DNA of 34,363 nt from DASZGI01 sp035938995 (GCF_035938995.1 NZ_DASZGI010000292.1:1-34363); one strand, 5' to 3'. Shown: positions 1 to 7,846, numbered from the stretch's first letter. A program made the numbers and translations. The notes: generated from the sequence alone by a model not told the origin.

Positions 1-15
1 GACACGGGGGCGGCC

Positions 16-690
16 GTGGCGACGCGCCGCCGGTACCACCACGGCGACCTCGCCAACGCGCTCACCCAGGAGGCGACGGCGCTGGCCCGCGAAGGCGGCC
101 CGGAAGCCGTCGTGCTGCGCGAGGCGGCGCGGCGGGTCGGAGTCTCGCCCACGGCCGCGTACCGGCACTTCGCCGCGCACGAAGACCTGCTCTACACGGT
201 CAAGGTCAAGGCCCAGGACGAGCTGGCCTCGGCGATGGAGCAGGCGCTGGAGCAGATGCCGCTGTCGGGGTCAGCGGCCGAGGACGCCATGATGCGCAGC
301 TACGTGATCGGCGAGGCTTACGTGAACTTCGCGCTGGCCGAACCGGGACTCTTCCGCACCGCATTCGTGCACATCGACGGCGTTCACCTGCCGCAGCCCT
401 GCAGCCAGGTCACAGAGGGCGGGTCGGAGCCGATACAGCCGCCGCCGGGTGTCGAGGGGTTCCGCTCGTTCCAGCTCCTCGGCGGCGTGCTGGACGACCT
501 GGTCGCGAACGGTCTGCTGCCGGCTGCGCGGCGGCCCAACGCCGAGTTCGCCCCGTGGTCGGCCGTGCACGGCCTCGCCACACTCTTCCTGGACGGTCCG
601 CTCGACATCCTGCCTAAGGAACAGCGCGAGCAGGTGCTGCGCTCCACCCTCGACACGATCGTCAAGGGCCTGGTCGACGGCACAAGCTGA
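16..690 (+). CDS. TetR-family transcriptional regulator
   Basis: A 224-residue TetR-type repressor. The N-terminal helix-turn-helix is clear (about residues 8-55), including REAARRVGVSPTAAYRHFAAHEDLL, which here is given as two parts: recognition segment VSPTAAYRHF and preceding AARRVGV. The remaining helical part should be the ligand-binding and dimerisation domain. The GTG at 16 is chosen because GTG-GCG-ACG-CGC-CGC gives a typical basic N-terminus. The frame stays open to the window edge, so a start further upstream is possible. The gene converges on, and overlaps by 29 bp, the MFS exporter on the other strand, which is its most likely target; this pairing is inferred from context. The ligand cannot be read from the sequence. 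Confidence 0.9.
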   Translation: MATRRRYHHGDLANALTQEATALAREGGPEAVVLREAARRVGVSPTAAYRHFAAHEDLLYTVKVKAQDELASAMEQALEQMPLSGSAAEDAMMRSYVIGEAYVNFALAEPGLFRTAFVHIDGVHLPQPCSQVTEGGSEPIQPPPGVEGFRSFQLLGGVLDDLVANGLLPAARRPNAEFAPWSAVHGLATLFLDGPLDILPKEQREQVLRSTLDTIVKGLVDGTS

Positions 691-2143
691 GCACTGCGGC
701 AGCGACAACGGCGAGCAGCGCGGTGGCGAGCTGACGACCGGCGCCGTGGCCGAGGTGCAGCGCCAGGGCGACGGCGGCGACGCCGAGCGCCGTGCCCAAG
801 CCGCGGGCCATGTTGACCAGCGCTCCCCCGGTCCCGGCGGTACCGGCCGGGATCTCGGCCATCACCTGCGCGTTGTTGGCCGGGGTGAAGGTGCCGAGGC
901 CGAGGCCGAGCAGCAGCAGGAGCGGTGCGAGCACGGCGGCGTGAGCGGGCGCCGGGATCATCGCCACGAGGACGACGAGCGCGACCGCGGCGCCGAGCGC
1001 GGCCCGCCGTCGATCGCTCCATCCGGCGGGCAGGACCCTCTCGGCGGCGAGGGCCGACACGGCGAAGCCTCCGGGCAGCGCGGTAAGGACGAGCCCGGCG
1101 CTTTCCAGGCTCCCGCCCGCGCGGGTGAGGACCAGCGGGACCAGCACGAGCGGGCCGAACAGGATGAGGTATCCGCCCAATGCGGCGGCGAGCGCGGGGA
1201 GGATCCGGCGCCCGGGCGAGTCGGCCGGGTCGAGGAGGGACGGGTCGACCAGCGGCGCGGCGGCGGTGCGTATGCGGCGGACGAAGCCGTATCCCGCGGC
1301 GAGCGAGACCGCCGCGAGCCCGAGGACCGCCGCCGGAGACAGTCCGAGTCCGGAAGCGGCCGACACCGCGAGCAGTCCGGCCGTCGTCGCGACGGCCAGC
1401 AGTGCGAGACCGGGCCAGTCGAAGCGGTCCGTCGAAGAGTGCGTCCGGGTGCGCGGGAGGAGGTAGTGCCCCGCGACGATCCCGATCACCCCGACCGGCA
1501 CGTTGACGAAGAACACCCAGCGCCAGCCGAGTCCCACGACGATCAGTCCGCCGAGAGTCGGTCCAAGGGCGAGCCCGAGCGCCTGGGCGCCCGCCTGCAC
1601 GCCGAGCGCGGCGCGCATGCGGTGCCTCGGCGCGCTCGTGGTGACTAGCGCCACGCTGTTGGCCTGCATCAACGCCGCGCCGACGGCTTGGACCGCGCGG
1701 CAGGCGATGAGCACCGTGAGGTTCGGCGCGAACCCGCAGCCCGCCGACGAAGCGCTGAACGCCAGGAAGCCGTAGAGGTACATCAGCTTCCTGCCACGCG
1801 CGTCTGACAGCCGTCCGGCCGGGACGAGCAGCGCCACGAGCGCGAGGAGGTAAGCCAGGGACACCCACTCGACGACGGCGAGCGGGGCGTGGAACTGGGC
1901 CTCTAGCGCCGGATAGGTGAGGGTGGCTATGGATGAGTCGAGCTGCCCCATGAACGCGCCGAGACAGACGGTCGCGACGGCAAGCCGCCAGCCGCGGTGA
2001 GACTCACGGATCCAGGACGGGCGAGGCCGTTCGGTGAGCAACAGCGAGGCGAGCGGAGAGGCGGACGCGGGCACGGCGGCGGACCGGACGGTGTCCGGCC
2101 TTCCGGAATCACGGATGGGATCTCGGCGCTCCCGCATAGTCAC
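662..2143 (-). CDS. MFS drug-type exporter, DHA2 (EmrB/QacA-like) family
   Basis: A 493-residue polytopic membrane protein of the size and hydrophobic pattern of 14-TM DHA2 proton antiporters. Family signatures are visible: motif A-like GRLSDARGRKLMYLYG near residues 90-105, and motif C-like ALGLALGPTLGG followed by WRWVFFVNVPVG near residues 165-195, a pattern typical of exporters. Two starts lie close together, GTG at 2143 and ATG at 2137, and neither has a good ribosome site. A TetR-size inverted repeat sits only 5 bp upstream, so transcription probably starts very near the coding region. Its likely role is efflux of a toxic or self-made small molecule under control of the neighbouring TetR protein. 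The substrate is unknown. Confidence 0.92.
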   Translation of the reverse strand: MTMRERRDPIRDSGRPDTVRSAAVPASASPLASLLLTERPRPSWIRESHRGWRLAVATVCLGAFMGQLDSSIATLTYPALEAQFHAPLAVVEWVSLAYLLALVALLVPAGRLSDARGRKLMYLYGFLAFSASSAGCGFAPNLTVLIACRAVQAVGAALMQANSVALVTTSAPRHRMRAALGVQAGAQALGLALGPTLGGLIVVGLGWRWVFFVNVPVGVIGIVAGHYLLPRTRTHSSTDRFDWPGLALLAVATTAGLLAVSAASGLGLSPAAVLGLAAVSLAAGYGFVRRIRTAAAPLVDPSLLDPADSPGRRILPALAAALGGYLILFGPLVLVPLVLTRAGGSLESAGLVLTALPGGFAVSALAAERVLPAGWSDRRRAALGAAVALVVLVAMIPAPAHAAVLAPLLLLLGLGLGTFTPANNAQVMAEIPAGTAGTGGALVNMARGLGTALGVAAVALALHLGHGAGRQLATALLAVVAAAVLSLCRRPGP

Positions 2144-2147
2144 TATG

Positions 2148-2168
2148 GTAACCGATACTTTCGGCTAC
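2148..2168. promoter_or_regulatory. Candidate TetR operator at the MFS exporter start
   Basis: An inverted repeat, GTAACCGA-N5-TCGGCTAC, with 7 of 8 arm positions matching. It is 21 bp overall, the usual TetR operator size, and lies 5 bp upstream of the MFS start codon, where a bound repressor would block transcription. A further ACCGAAC half-site-like stretch follows. Assignment to the TetR protein at 16-690 is inferred. Confidence 0.5.
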
Positions 2169-2189
2169 CGAACTAATCTGTCATCGACA

Positions 2190-2196
2190 GTTCACC
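2190..2196 (+). promoter_or_regulatory. Candidate upstream PHO-box unit (GTTCACC)
   Basis: A perfect GTTCACC heptamer, the core of the 11-bp direct repeat unit bound by actinomycete PhoP. The unit 11 bp earlier (TGTCATC) is only a 4 of 7 match. A further GTTCACC is present on the opposite strand at 2224-2230. These may be auxiliary sites to the better box at 2298-2330. Confidence 0.4.
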
Positions 2197-2297
2197 ATCA
2201 GCGCACGGAACGGCATTAGGCCAGGTGAACGGCACTGCGCGGACACGCAGACTGGAGACGCGCCGTCAGCCCAAAAGTCCCGCACTGTATACCCGAC

Positions 2298-2330
2298 GTT
2301 CACCTTGCCCGGCTCATCGATTCACTTGGA
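2298..2330 (+). promoter_or_regulatory. PHO box (PhoP-binding direct repeats) upstream of pstS
   Basis: Three direct-repeat units at exact 11-bp spacing: GTTCACC at 2298, CCGGCTC at 2309 and ATTCACT at 2320. The outer two match the actinomycete PhoP consensus GTTCACC at 7/7 and 5/7. The box lies about 100 bp before the pstS start, consistent with phosphate-starvation activation of the cluster. No PhoP/PhoR pair is encoded in this window. Confidence 0.65.
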
Positions 2331-2432
2331 CTGCCTACGTTCGCAAGGTCAGCACACGTCAGGCTCAAGACCGGCCGGTGCCGTACCCAGCTCAGGGACG
2401 CAGCGCCGGGATCACAACGAAGGGACTTCTCC

Positions 2433-3560
2433 GTGAAGGTCCAGCGGTACGCCGCCGTCGCGGGCGCCGGCCTCATCGCCGCCGCCACGCTCTCCGCTTG
2501 CGGTTCGAACAACAACAGCCCGTCGTCCTCGGGCACCACCGCCGCCGGCTCGTCCTCGGCGACCGCCGCGGCGATCAGCTGCGGCTCGGGCACCCTGACC
2601 CTGGCCGGCTCCACGGCGCAGTCGAACGCCATCTCCAAGTGGACCAAGGACTACCAGGCCGCGTGCTCGGGCGCCACGATCAACTACAACCCGAACGGCT
2701 CCGGCGCGGGCCTGACCGCGTTCGAGCAGAACCAGGTCGACTTCGCGGGCTCTGACTACCCGATGGCCGCCACGGACGTGCCGAAGGCCGACGCGCGCTG
2801 CGGCACGGGCAACAACGCGGTCAACATCCCGCTGGTGCCGGGCGCCATCGCGGTGATGTACAACGTCTCGGGCGTCACCTCGTCGCTGAACCTGTCGGCG
2901 CAGACCCTGGCGAAGATCTTCAACGGCAAGATCACCACCTGGAACGACCCGGCGATCGCGGGCGAGAACTCGGGTGTCACCCTGCCGAGCACGAAGATCA
3001 CCACCTTCCACCGCTCGGACAAGTCCGGCACCTCGTTCAACTTCTCGAACTACCTGAACAAGACGGACGCGGCGGACTTCCCGACGGCGGCGAACAAGCA
3101 GTGGCCGGGCACCGGCGGCCAGGGCGAGAACGGCTCCTCGGGCGTGGCGCAGGCGGTCAAGACCACCGACGGCGGCATCGGCTACGCGGAGATCTCCTAC
3201 GCCTCGTCGAACAACCTGCAGACCGCGAAGGTCGGCAACGCCCAGGGCCAGTACGTGGCGGCGACCACCGCGAACGCCTCGGCGTTCATCGCCAAGGCCA
3301 ACGTCCAGACCAGTGCCAACGGCATCCAGCTGGCCTTCGACTACACCTACTCGGACCCCAGCGCCTACCCGGCGGTGCTGGTGACCTACGAGATCGCGTG
3401 CGGGTCGGGCAACACCTCCGCGCAGCTGCCGCTGATCAAGGGCTTCCTGGACTACGGGGTGAGCAACACCGCGCAGACCGAGCTGCCGACGGCCGGTTAT
3501 GTGCAGCTGCCCACCAGCATCCAGACCCAGGTCAAGACGCTGATCGACTCGATCAAGTAA
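2433..3560 (+). CDS. pstS: Phosphate ABC transporter, substrate-binding lipoprotein PstS
   Basis: A 375-residue periplasmic-type phosphate-binding protein. It has a lipoprotein signal with lipobox LSAC, so Cys23 is the predicted lipidation site, followed by a Ser/Asn/Thr-rich linker. The PBP-like body carries family hallmarks: the LTLAGSTAQSNAISKW segment, NPNGSGAGL, FAGSDYPM, and FHRSDKSGTSFNF, which together form the phosphate-binding pocket in PstS proteins. It starts with GTG at 2433, preceded by AAGGGA about 9 bp upstream. It is the first gene of the cluster, lies downstream of a PHO box, and is followed by strong hairpins that should raise its expression relative to the permease genes. 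Confidence 0.96.
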   Translation: MKVQRYAAVAGAGLIAAATLSACGSNNNSPSSSGTTAAGSSSATAAAISCGSGTLTLAGSTAQSNAISKWTKDYQAACSGATINYNPNGSGAGLTAFEQNQVDFAGSDYPMAATDVPKADARCGTGNNAVNIPLVPGAIAVMYNVSGVTSSLNLSAQTLAKIFNGKITTWNDPAIAGENSGVTLPSTKITTFHRSDKSGTSFNFSNYLNKTDAADFPTAANKQWPGTGGQGENGSSGVAQAVKTTDGGIGYAEISYASSNNLQTAKVGNAQGQYVAATTANASAFIAKANVQTSANGIQLAFDYTYSDPSAYPAVLVTYEIACGSGNTSAQLPLIKGFLDYGVSNTAQTELPTAGYVQLPTSIQTQVKTLIDSIK

Positions 3561-3566
3561 TTCCGG

Positions 3567-3602
3567 CCCGGTGCCTGCCGGCCACGGCCGGCAGGCACCG
3601 GG
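3567..3602 (+). terminator. Strong intercistronic hairpin after pstS
   Basis: A perfect 17-bp stem (arms 3567-3583 and 3586-3602) with a minimal loop begins 7 bp after the pstS stop. It lacks an immediate T-run. It may act as an attenuator or as an mRNA 3'-end stabiliser that favours pstS transcript over pstCA. Confidence 0.6.
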
Positions 3603-3616
3603 GGAGCCCGGCTGGA

Positions 3617-3659
3617 CGGGCGGCCCTGTTCCGGCCGCCCGCGTGAAGCCACGTTTTTT
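3617..3659 (+). terminator. Second hairpin plus T-run before pstCA
   Basis: A 9-bp stem (CGGGCGGCC at 3617-3625 with GGCCGCCCG at 3633-3641) is followed directly by a small CGTG-AAGC-CACG hairpin (3642-3653) and six T residues at 3654-3659. The layout resembles a rho-independent terminator and implies partial termination before pstCA. Confidence 0.5.
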
Positions 3660-3692
3660 CCATTTCCCCCGTACGGCACCGTCTGGAGAACG

Positions 3693-5732
3693 ATGAGCGG
3701 CGAGTCGCCTGCCATGGCCGACCAGCCCGACGTGGCCCGTCCCGGCCCGGAACCGCGCAAGCCCCCGGCACCGCGCCCCCGGCGGGCGCACCGCGGCGAG
3801 ACGGTCGGCCTGACCGGCCACTCCCGGCGCGGGGACGCCGCGTTCGGCGGCCTGGCCCGCGGCGCGGCCTGGTTCCTGCTGCTGTTGATGGGCGCGATCG
3901 TGGTCTTCCTGATCACGCAGGCCCTGCACGCGATCACTTCGGACTCGGTCAACTTCCTGACCGCGTTCGAGTGGAACCCGGACGACGACCCGTCGGTGTG
4001 GGGCGTGGCGCTGGTGGCCTGGGGCACCCTGGTCACGTCGCTGTTCGCCCTGGCGATCGGCGCTCCCGTGGCGGTGGGCGCGGCACTGTTCATCACCCAG
4101 TACGCGCCGAGACGGCTGGCTCACACGCTGGGCTACGTCGTCGACCTGCTGGCCGCGGTGCCCTCGGTGGTCTACGGCCTGTGGGGCATCATCTTCCTGG
4201 TCCCGCACATGGGCGGGGTCTCGCAGGTCGTCTCCGACATCCTCGGCTGGATCCCGATCTTCCACTACGACGGGGCCCCGGCGCCGCGCTCGGTCTTCAC
4301 CGCGGGCATCGTGCTGGCGATCATGATCCTGCCGATCATCGCGGCCATCTCGCGGGAGGTGTTCCTGCAGACCCCGCGGGAGAACATCGAGGCGGCCTAC
4401 GCGCTGGGCGCGACCAAGTGGGAGATGATCCGCCTGGCCGTGCTGCCGTACGGCCGCTCCGGGGTGATCAGCGGCATCGTGCTCGGCTTCGGACGCGCGC
4501 TCGGCGAGACGATCGCGGTCGCGATGGTGCTGTCGACCACCAGCGGCTTCTTCTACAAGTTCCTCGAGCCGGGCGGCAACACGATCGCGGCGAACATCGC
4601 CCTGCAGTTCAAGAACGCCTTCACCAACGGCCGCGGCGCGCTGATCGCCTCCGGTCTGGTGCTGTTCGTGATGACGCTGATCGTCAACTACCTGGCCCGG
4701 TGGATCGCCCGGCGCGGCGTGGTCACCGATGACAGCGGCAAGGGACGCAGCCGGCGCGCCACCTCGCCGGAGGCCGCGCCGACGCCCGCGGCCAGCCCGG
4801 TCGACGCCTTCACCCCGCACCAGATCAGCCACGTGCAGACCCCCGTGGACGTGCGGCCCGGGACGAGCCCGCTCGCACACACCTCCCCGCTGCGCCGCGC
4901 CGCCGACTGGGCGGCGCGCGGCGGCGTCGGGATCGCGTTCCTGCTCGCGCTGCTGCCGCTGGCCTCCATTCTGGTCCTGGTGATCAGCAACGGCACGCAC
5001 CGCTTCGACATCACGTTCCTGAACAACTCGATGCGCAACGTGGCCGAGTCGGACCCGGGCGGCGGCGCCTTCCACGCGATCCAGGGCACACTCGAGCAGG
5101 CGGGGCTCGCCACGCTGATCGCGGTCCCGATCGGGGTGATGGTCGCGGTCTACCTGGTCGAGTACGGCCGCGGGATCGTCGCCCGGTCGGTGACCTTCAT
5201 CGTCGACGTCATGATGGGCCTGCCCTCGATCGTGGCCGGCCTGTTCATCCTGTCGCTGTGGATCCTGAGCTTCGGCTTCAAGGCTTCCGGGTTCGCCGGC
5301 TCGCTGGCGCTGATGATCCTGATGCTGCCGCTGGTGATCCGTTCCAGCGAGGAGATGATCAAGCTGGTGCCGCACGGGCTGCGCGAGGCCTCGTACGCGC
5401 TCGGCATGCCCAAGTGGCGCACGATCATGCGGGTCGTGATCCCGACTGCGCTGCCCGGGATCGTGACCGGCGTCATGCTGGGCGTCGCCCGGGTGATGGG
5501 CGAGACCGCCCCCGTGCTGCTCGTGGTCGGGTTCACCTCCTCGATCAACCCGAATCCGTTCAACGGGGCGCAGGGCTCGCTGCCCGCGTTCATCTTCAAC
5601 GAGGCGACCCAGCCCTACCAGCCCGCGGTCGATCGGGCCTGGGCGGGGGCGCTGACCCTGATCCTGATCATCATGCTGCTGAACCTGATCGCCCGGCTGG
5701 TGGCCTGGTGGAAGCAGCCCGGACGGGCCTGA
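3693..5732 (+). CDS. Fused phosphate ABC permease PstC-PstA
   Basis: One 679-residue frame contains both phosphate permease subunits, which are normally separate proteins of about 300-330 residues each. Residues about 45-340 are PstC-like, with the EAA-loop motif EAAYALGATKWEMIRLAVLPY given here in part as YALGATKWEMI. Residues about 405-675 are PstA-like, with EASYALGMPKWRTIMR. A Pro/Ala/Ser-rich cytoplasmic-looking linker of about 60 residues (about 341-402) joins them. There is no stop or frameshift between the halves. The ATG at 3693 follows GGAG. The product should form the whole membrane pore and pair with PstB and PstS. The N-terminal 40 residues are polar and Pro/Arg-rich. Confidence 0.93.
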   Translation: MSGESPAMADQPDVARPGPEPRKPPAPRPRRAHRGETVGLTGHSRRGDAAFGGLARGAAWFLLLLMGAIVVFLITQALHAITSDSVNFLTAFEWNPDDDPSVWGVALVAWGTLVTSLFALAIGAPVAVGAALFITQYAPRRLAHTLGYVVDLLAAVPSVVYGLWGIIFLVPHMGGVSQVVSDILGWIPIFHYDGAPAPRSVFTAGIVLAIMILPIIAAISREVFLQTPRENIEAAYALGATKWEMIRLAVLPYGRSGVISGIVLGFGRALGETIAVAMVLSTTSGFFYKFLEPGGNTIAANIALQFKNAFTNGRGALIASGLVLFVMTLIVNYLARWIARRGVVTDDSGKGRSRRATSPEAAPTPAASPVDAFTPHQISHVQTPVDVRPGTSPLAHTSPLRRAADWAARGGVGIAFLLALLPLASILVLVISNGTHRFDITFLNNSMRNVAESDPGGGAFHAIQGTLEQAGLATLIAVPIGVMVAVYLVEYGRGIVARSVTFIVDVMMGLPSIVAGLFILSLWILSFGFKASGFAGSLALMILMLPLVIRSSEEMIKLVPHGLREASYALGMPKWRTIMRVVIPTALPGIVTGVMLGVARVMGETAPVLLVVGFTSSINPNPFNGAQGSLPAFIFNEATQPYQPAVDRAWAGALTLILIIMLLNLIARLVAWWKQPGRA

Positions 5733-5806
5733 CCGGCACCGCCGACCGCACCCGAATGACCGCACCCGAACCCCCCGATAGCCCGGCACAGAACCAAGGA
5801 GGCACG

Positions 5807-6199
5807 ATGGCGACGACGAGGACGGACGTGCCGCGTTCCCTTGCCGATCGCAGCCCCTACGTGTCCGTGGCGCCGAGCACGGTCGGCCAGCTGCGGCTGC
5901 TCACGGTCGGCCCGGTGGAGCTCAACCTCGACGGCATGGCGGCGCGGGTGGGCGGCCGAGCGGTGCACATGGCGCCGAAGGAGTTCGAGCTGCTGGCCAC
6001 GCTCATGGAGAACGCCGGGCGGCTGCTGACCCGGCGCGAACTGCTGGACGCGGTGTGGGGCGAGGGTTATCCGGACCGCAACAAGACGCTCGACGTGCAC
6101 ATCCGGCGGCTGCGCCGGCATCTTGAGTCCGACCCGGACGCGTACGCGAGAATGCGTACAGTGCGCGGGCTCGGCTATGTGTTCGACATCGGTGACTGA
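5807..6199 (+). CDS. Orphan OmpR/PhoB-type winged-helix DNA-binding protein (no receiver domain)
   Basis: A 130-residue protein whose residues about 28-128 form a complete OmpR/PhoB effector domain. The pattern is LTVGPVELNLDG, then APKEFELLATLMENAGRLLTR, then RELLDAVWGEGY, with recognition helix KTLDVHIRRLRRHLE and wing RTVRGLGYVFDI. The usual N-terminal phospho-receiver is absent: only a short polar leader precedes the domain, and PstA ends 74 bp upstream. The ATG at 5807 has an excellent AAGGAGG ribosome site at 5796-5802. The gene sits between pstCA and pstB and should be cotranscribed with them. It probably regulates phosphate genes without phosphorylation, or modulates PhoP at PHO boxes; both roles are inferred. 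Confidence 0.88.
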   Translation: MATTRTDVPRSLADRSPYVSVAPSTVGQLRLLTVGPVELNLDGMAARVGGRAVHMAPKEFELLATLMENAGRLLTRRELLDAVWGEGYPDRNKTLDVHIRRLRRHLESDPDAYARMRTVRGLGYVFDIGD

Positions 6200-6261
6200 G
6201 CGGCCGTTCCCGCCCGACCCAAGACCCCACCTGGAATCAACCCGAAGGAAGAAGAACCACG

Positions 6262-7038
6262 ATGGCCAAGCGGATCGACGTCTCCGGGATGTCCGCGTAC
6301 TACGGCGGGTTCCGTGCGGTGGAGGACATCAGCCTGACGGTTGAGCCGCGCACGGTCACCGCGTTCATCGGCCCGTCCGGCTGCGGTAAATCAACCGTGC
6401 TGCGCACCCTGAACCGTATGCACGAGGTGATCCCGGGCGCGCGGGTCGAGGGCAAGGTGCTGCTCGACGACGTGGACCTGTACGGCACCTCGATCGACCC
6501 GGTCTCGGTGCGCCGCTCGGTCGGCATGGTGTTCCAGAAGCCGAACCCGTTCCCGACCATGTCCATCTACGACAACGTGGCGGCGGGCCTGAAGCTCAAC
6601 GGGGTCAAGGGCAAGGGCGACCTGGACTCGCTCGTGGAGAACTCGCTGCGCGGCGCGAACCTGTGGGAAGAGGTCAAGGACCGGCTGAACAAGCCGGGCT
6701 CGGGCCTGTCCGGCGGCCAGCAGCAGCGCCTGTGCATCGCCCGGGCGATCGCGGTCTCGCCGGAGGTGCTGCTCATGGACGAGCCGTGCTCCGCCCTCGA
6801 CCCGATCTCAACTCTCGCCATCGAGGACCTGATCGCGCAGCTGAAGGCCGAGTACACGATCGTGATCGTGACGCACAACATGCAACAGGCGGCGCGGGTC
6901 TCGGACCGCACGGCGTTCTTCAACATCGCCGGGACCGGGCAGCCGGGCAAGCTGATCGAGATCGACGACACGGCGCGCATCTTCGCCAACCCGACCCAGC
7001 GGGCCACCGAGGACTACATCACCGGTCGTTTCGGCTGA
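6262..7038 (+). CDS. pstB: Phosphate ABC transporter ATP-binding protein PstB
   Basis: A 258-residue ABC ATPase of standard PstB length. Walker A GPSGCGKST is at residues 37-45, the signature LSGGQQQR near 149-156, Walker B VLLMDEP near 169-175, and the PstB-type CSALDPIST follows. The H-loop is in VTHNMQQAARVSD, and the C-terminal end RATEDYITGRFG is typical of PstB. The ATG at 6262 follows AAGGAAG. It powers phosphate import by coupling to the fused PstC-PstA permease. It lies 62 bp after the winged-helix gene and appears to close the pst operon; no phoU follows. Confidence 0.97.
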   Translation: MAKRIDVSGMSAYYGGFRAVEDISLTVEPRTVTAFIGPSGCGKSTVLRTLNRMHEVIPGARVEGKVLLDDVDLYGTSIDPVSVRRSVGMVFQKPNPFPTMSIYDNVAAGLKLNGVKGKGDLDSLVENSLRGANLWEEVKDRLNKPGSGLSGGQQQRLCIARAIAVSPEVLLMDEPCSALDPISTLAIEDLIAQLKAEYTIVIVTHNMQQAARVSDRTAFFNIAGTGQPGKLIEIDDTARIFANPTQRATEDYITGRFG

Positions 7039-7069
7039 TCCACGGCCGCGGAGCCGGTATCGTGACGGC

Positions 7070-7588
7070 ATGGCCAGGAGCGATACCGTCAGCGCCGTGG
7101 ACACTGCGAACGCGGACGGCGCGCGATCCGTCGACCCGGACGGGGCCTACGCGCTGACGGACGTCGTCGCGCGGCTGCGCCGGGTGCTGCGCTCAAGCAT
7201 CCGCAGCGAATATCCGTGGGAATCGCTGCCTATGGCGCAGGTCGAGCTCCTTCAGTCGTTGGCGGAGCACTCGCCCGCGCGGGTCGGGGACTTGGCCGTG
7301 CGGCTCAGGCTCGCGCCGTCGACGGTCAGTGGGCTGATCGGGCAGATGATGGCGGCGGGCCTGGTGGAGCGGGGCACCGATCCGTCCGACCGCCGTGCCG
7401 CCGTGGTGGATCTGAGCCCGGACGGCCGTCGGCAGCTCGCTGACTGGCACGCCGCACACCGGCGGCGCATCGCCAGCGCCCTCGGCGACCTTGAATCCGG
7501 TGAGCGGGCGGCCATCGACGCCGCACTGCCCGCGCTGTCGCACCTGGTCGACCGCCTCGCCGCGCAGCGCGACGAATCTCAGGACTGA
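7070..7588 (+). CDS. MarR-family transcriptional regulator
   Basis: A 172-residue protein with a MarR winged helix. The core is MAQVELLQSLAEHSP, then VGDLAVRLRLAPSTVSGLIGQM as the helix-turn-helix, then the wing ERGTDPSDRRAAVVDLSPDGRRQL, whose DPSDRR is the characteristic MarR wing. The first 25 residues are polar and probably disordered. It starts 31 bp after pstB on the same strand and could be read from the pst transcript, but no phosphate link can be shown. No convincing ribosome site precedes the ATG; a later start is possible. Its target and ligand are unknown. Confidence 0.88.
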   Translation: MARSDTVSAVDTANADGARSVDPDGAYALTDVVARLRRVLRSSIRSEYPWESLPMAQVELLQSLAEHSPARVGDLAVRLRLAPSTVSGLIGQMMAAGLVERGTDPSDRRAAVVDLSPDGRRQLADWHAAHRRRIASALGDLESGERAAIDAALPALSHLVDRLAAQRDESQD

Positions 7589-7638
7589 TCACGACTGGGC
7601 GCGCACGCCTGCGCGCCTGCGCTTCACCCTGCGAGGTT

Positions 7639-7831
7639 AGGGCGTGTCTAAAAAGCAGCGTCAGGCCCGCCAGCCCGGCCCCACGCCGCAAGCGGCGTGG
7701 GCGAAGGACCCCGCGGCGGCGCCAGGCACCTAGGGTTCACAGCTCCCCGCTATGAGGCAGCTCCGTCGCCTTGCGAATCGCACGCGCCAGACGCCGCGAG
7801 CTTATCCGACGCTCCTTCTTAGACGCGCCCT
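7639..7831. mobile_element. MITE-like element or internally deleted IS with 26-bp imperfect terminal inverted repeats
   Basis: The left end (7639-7664) begins AGGGCGTGTCTAAAAAG and the right end, read on the other strand (7831-7806), begins AGGGCGCGTCTAAGAAG. The two 26-bp ends match at 22 positions. The 193-bp interior encodes no transposase and contains a 10-bp perfect stem at 7680-7701. No clear target duplication remains. This fills most of the gap between the MarR gene and the ROK gene, ending 15 bp from the ROK stop codon. The IS family cannot be named with certainty. Confidence 0.6.
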
Positions 7832-7846
7832 GGCGGAGGCGACGAC

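Noticed and set aside
4717..4905. Missed stop or frameshift separating pstC from pstA
   Set aside because: The frame is continuous with normal codon bias through the linker, and no internal ribosome site plus start was found that would give a separate PstA.
2412..5789. Very long open frame on the minus strand across pstS and pstCA
   Set aside because: It is antisense to two clear phosphate genes, is rich in Arg/His/Asp/Gln low-complexity sequence and has no domain; it is a product of high GC at third codon positions.
5733..5806. A truncated receiver domain before the winged-helix gene
   Set aside because: Only 74 bp separate it from PstA, and the open frame extending upstream lies inside the permease gene as an Arg/Asp-rich shadow with no receiver motifs.
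7639..7831. The inverted-repeat region as a simple terminator
   Set aside because: The 26-bp arms are 141 bp apart, too far for a terminator stem; only the inner 7680-7701 hairpin could serve that role.
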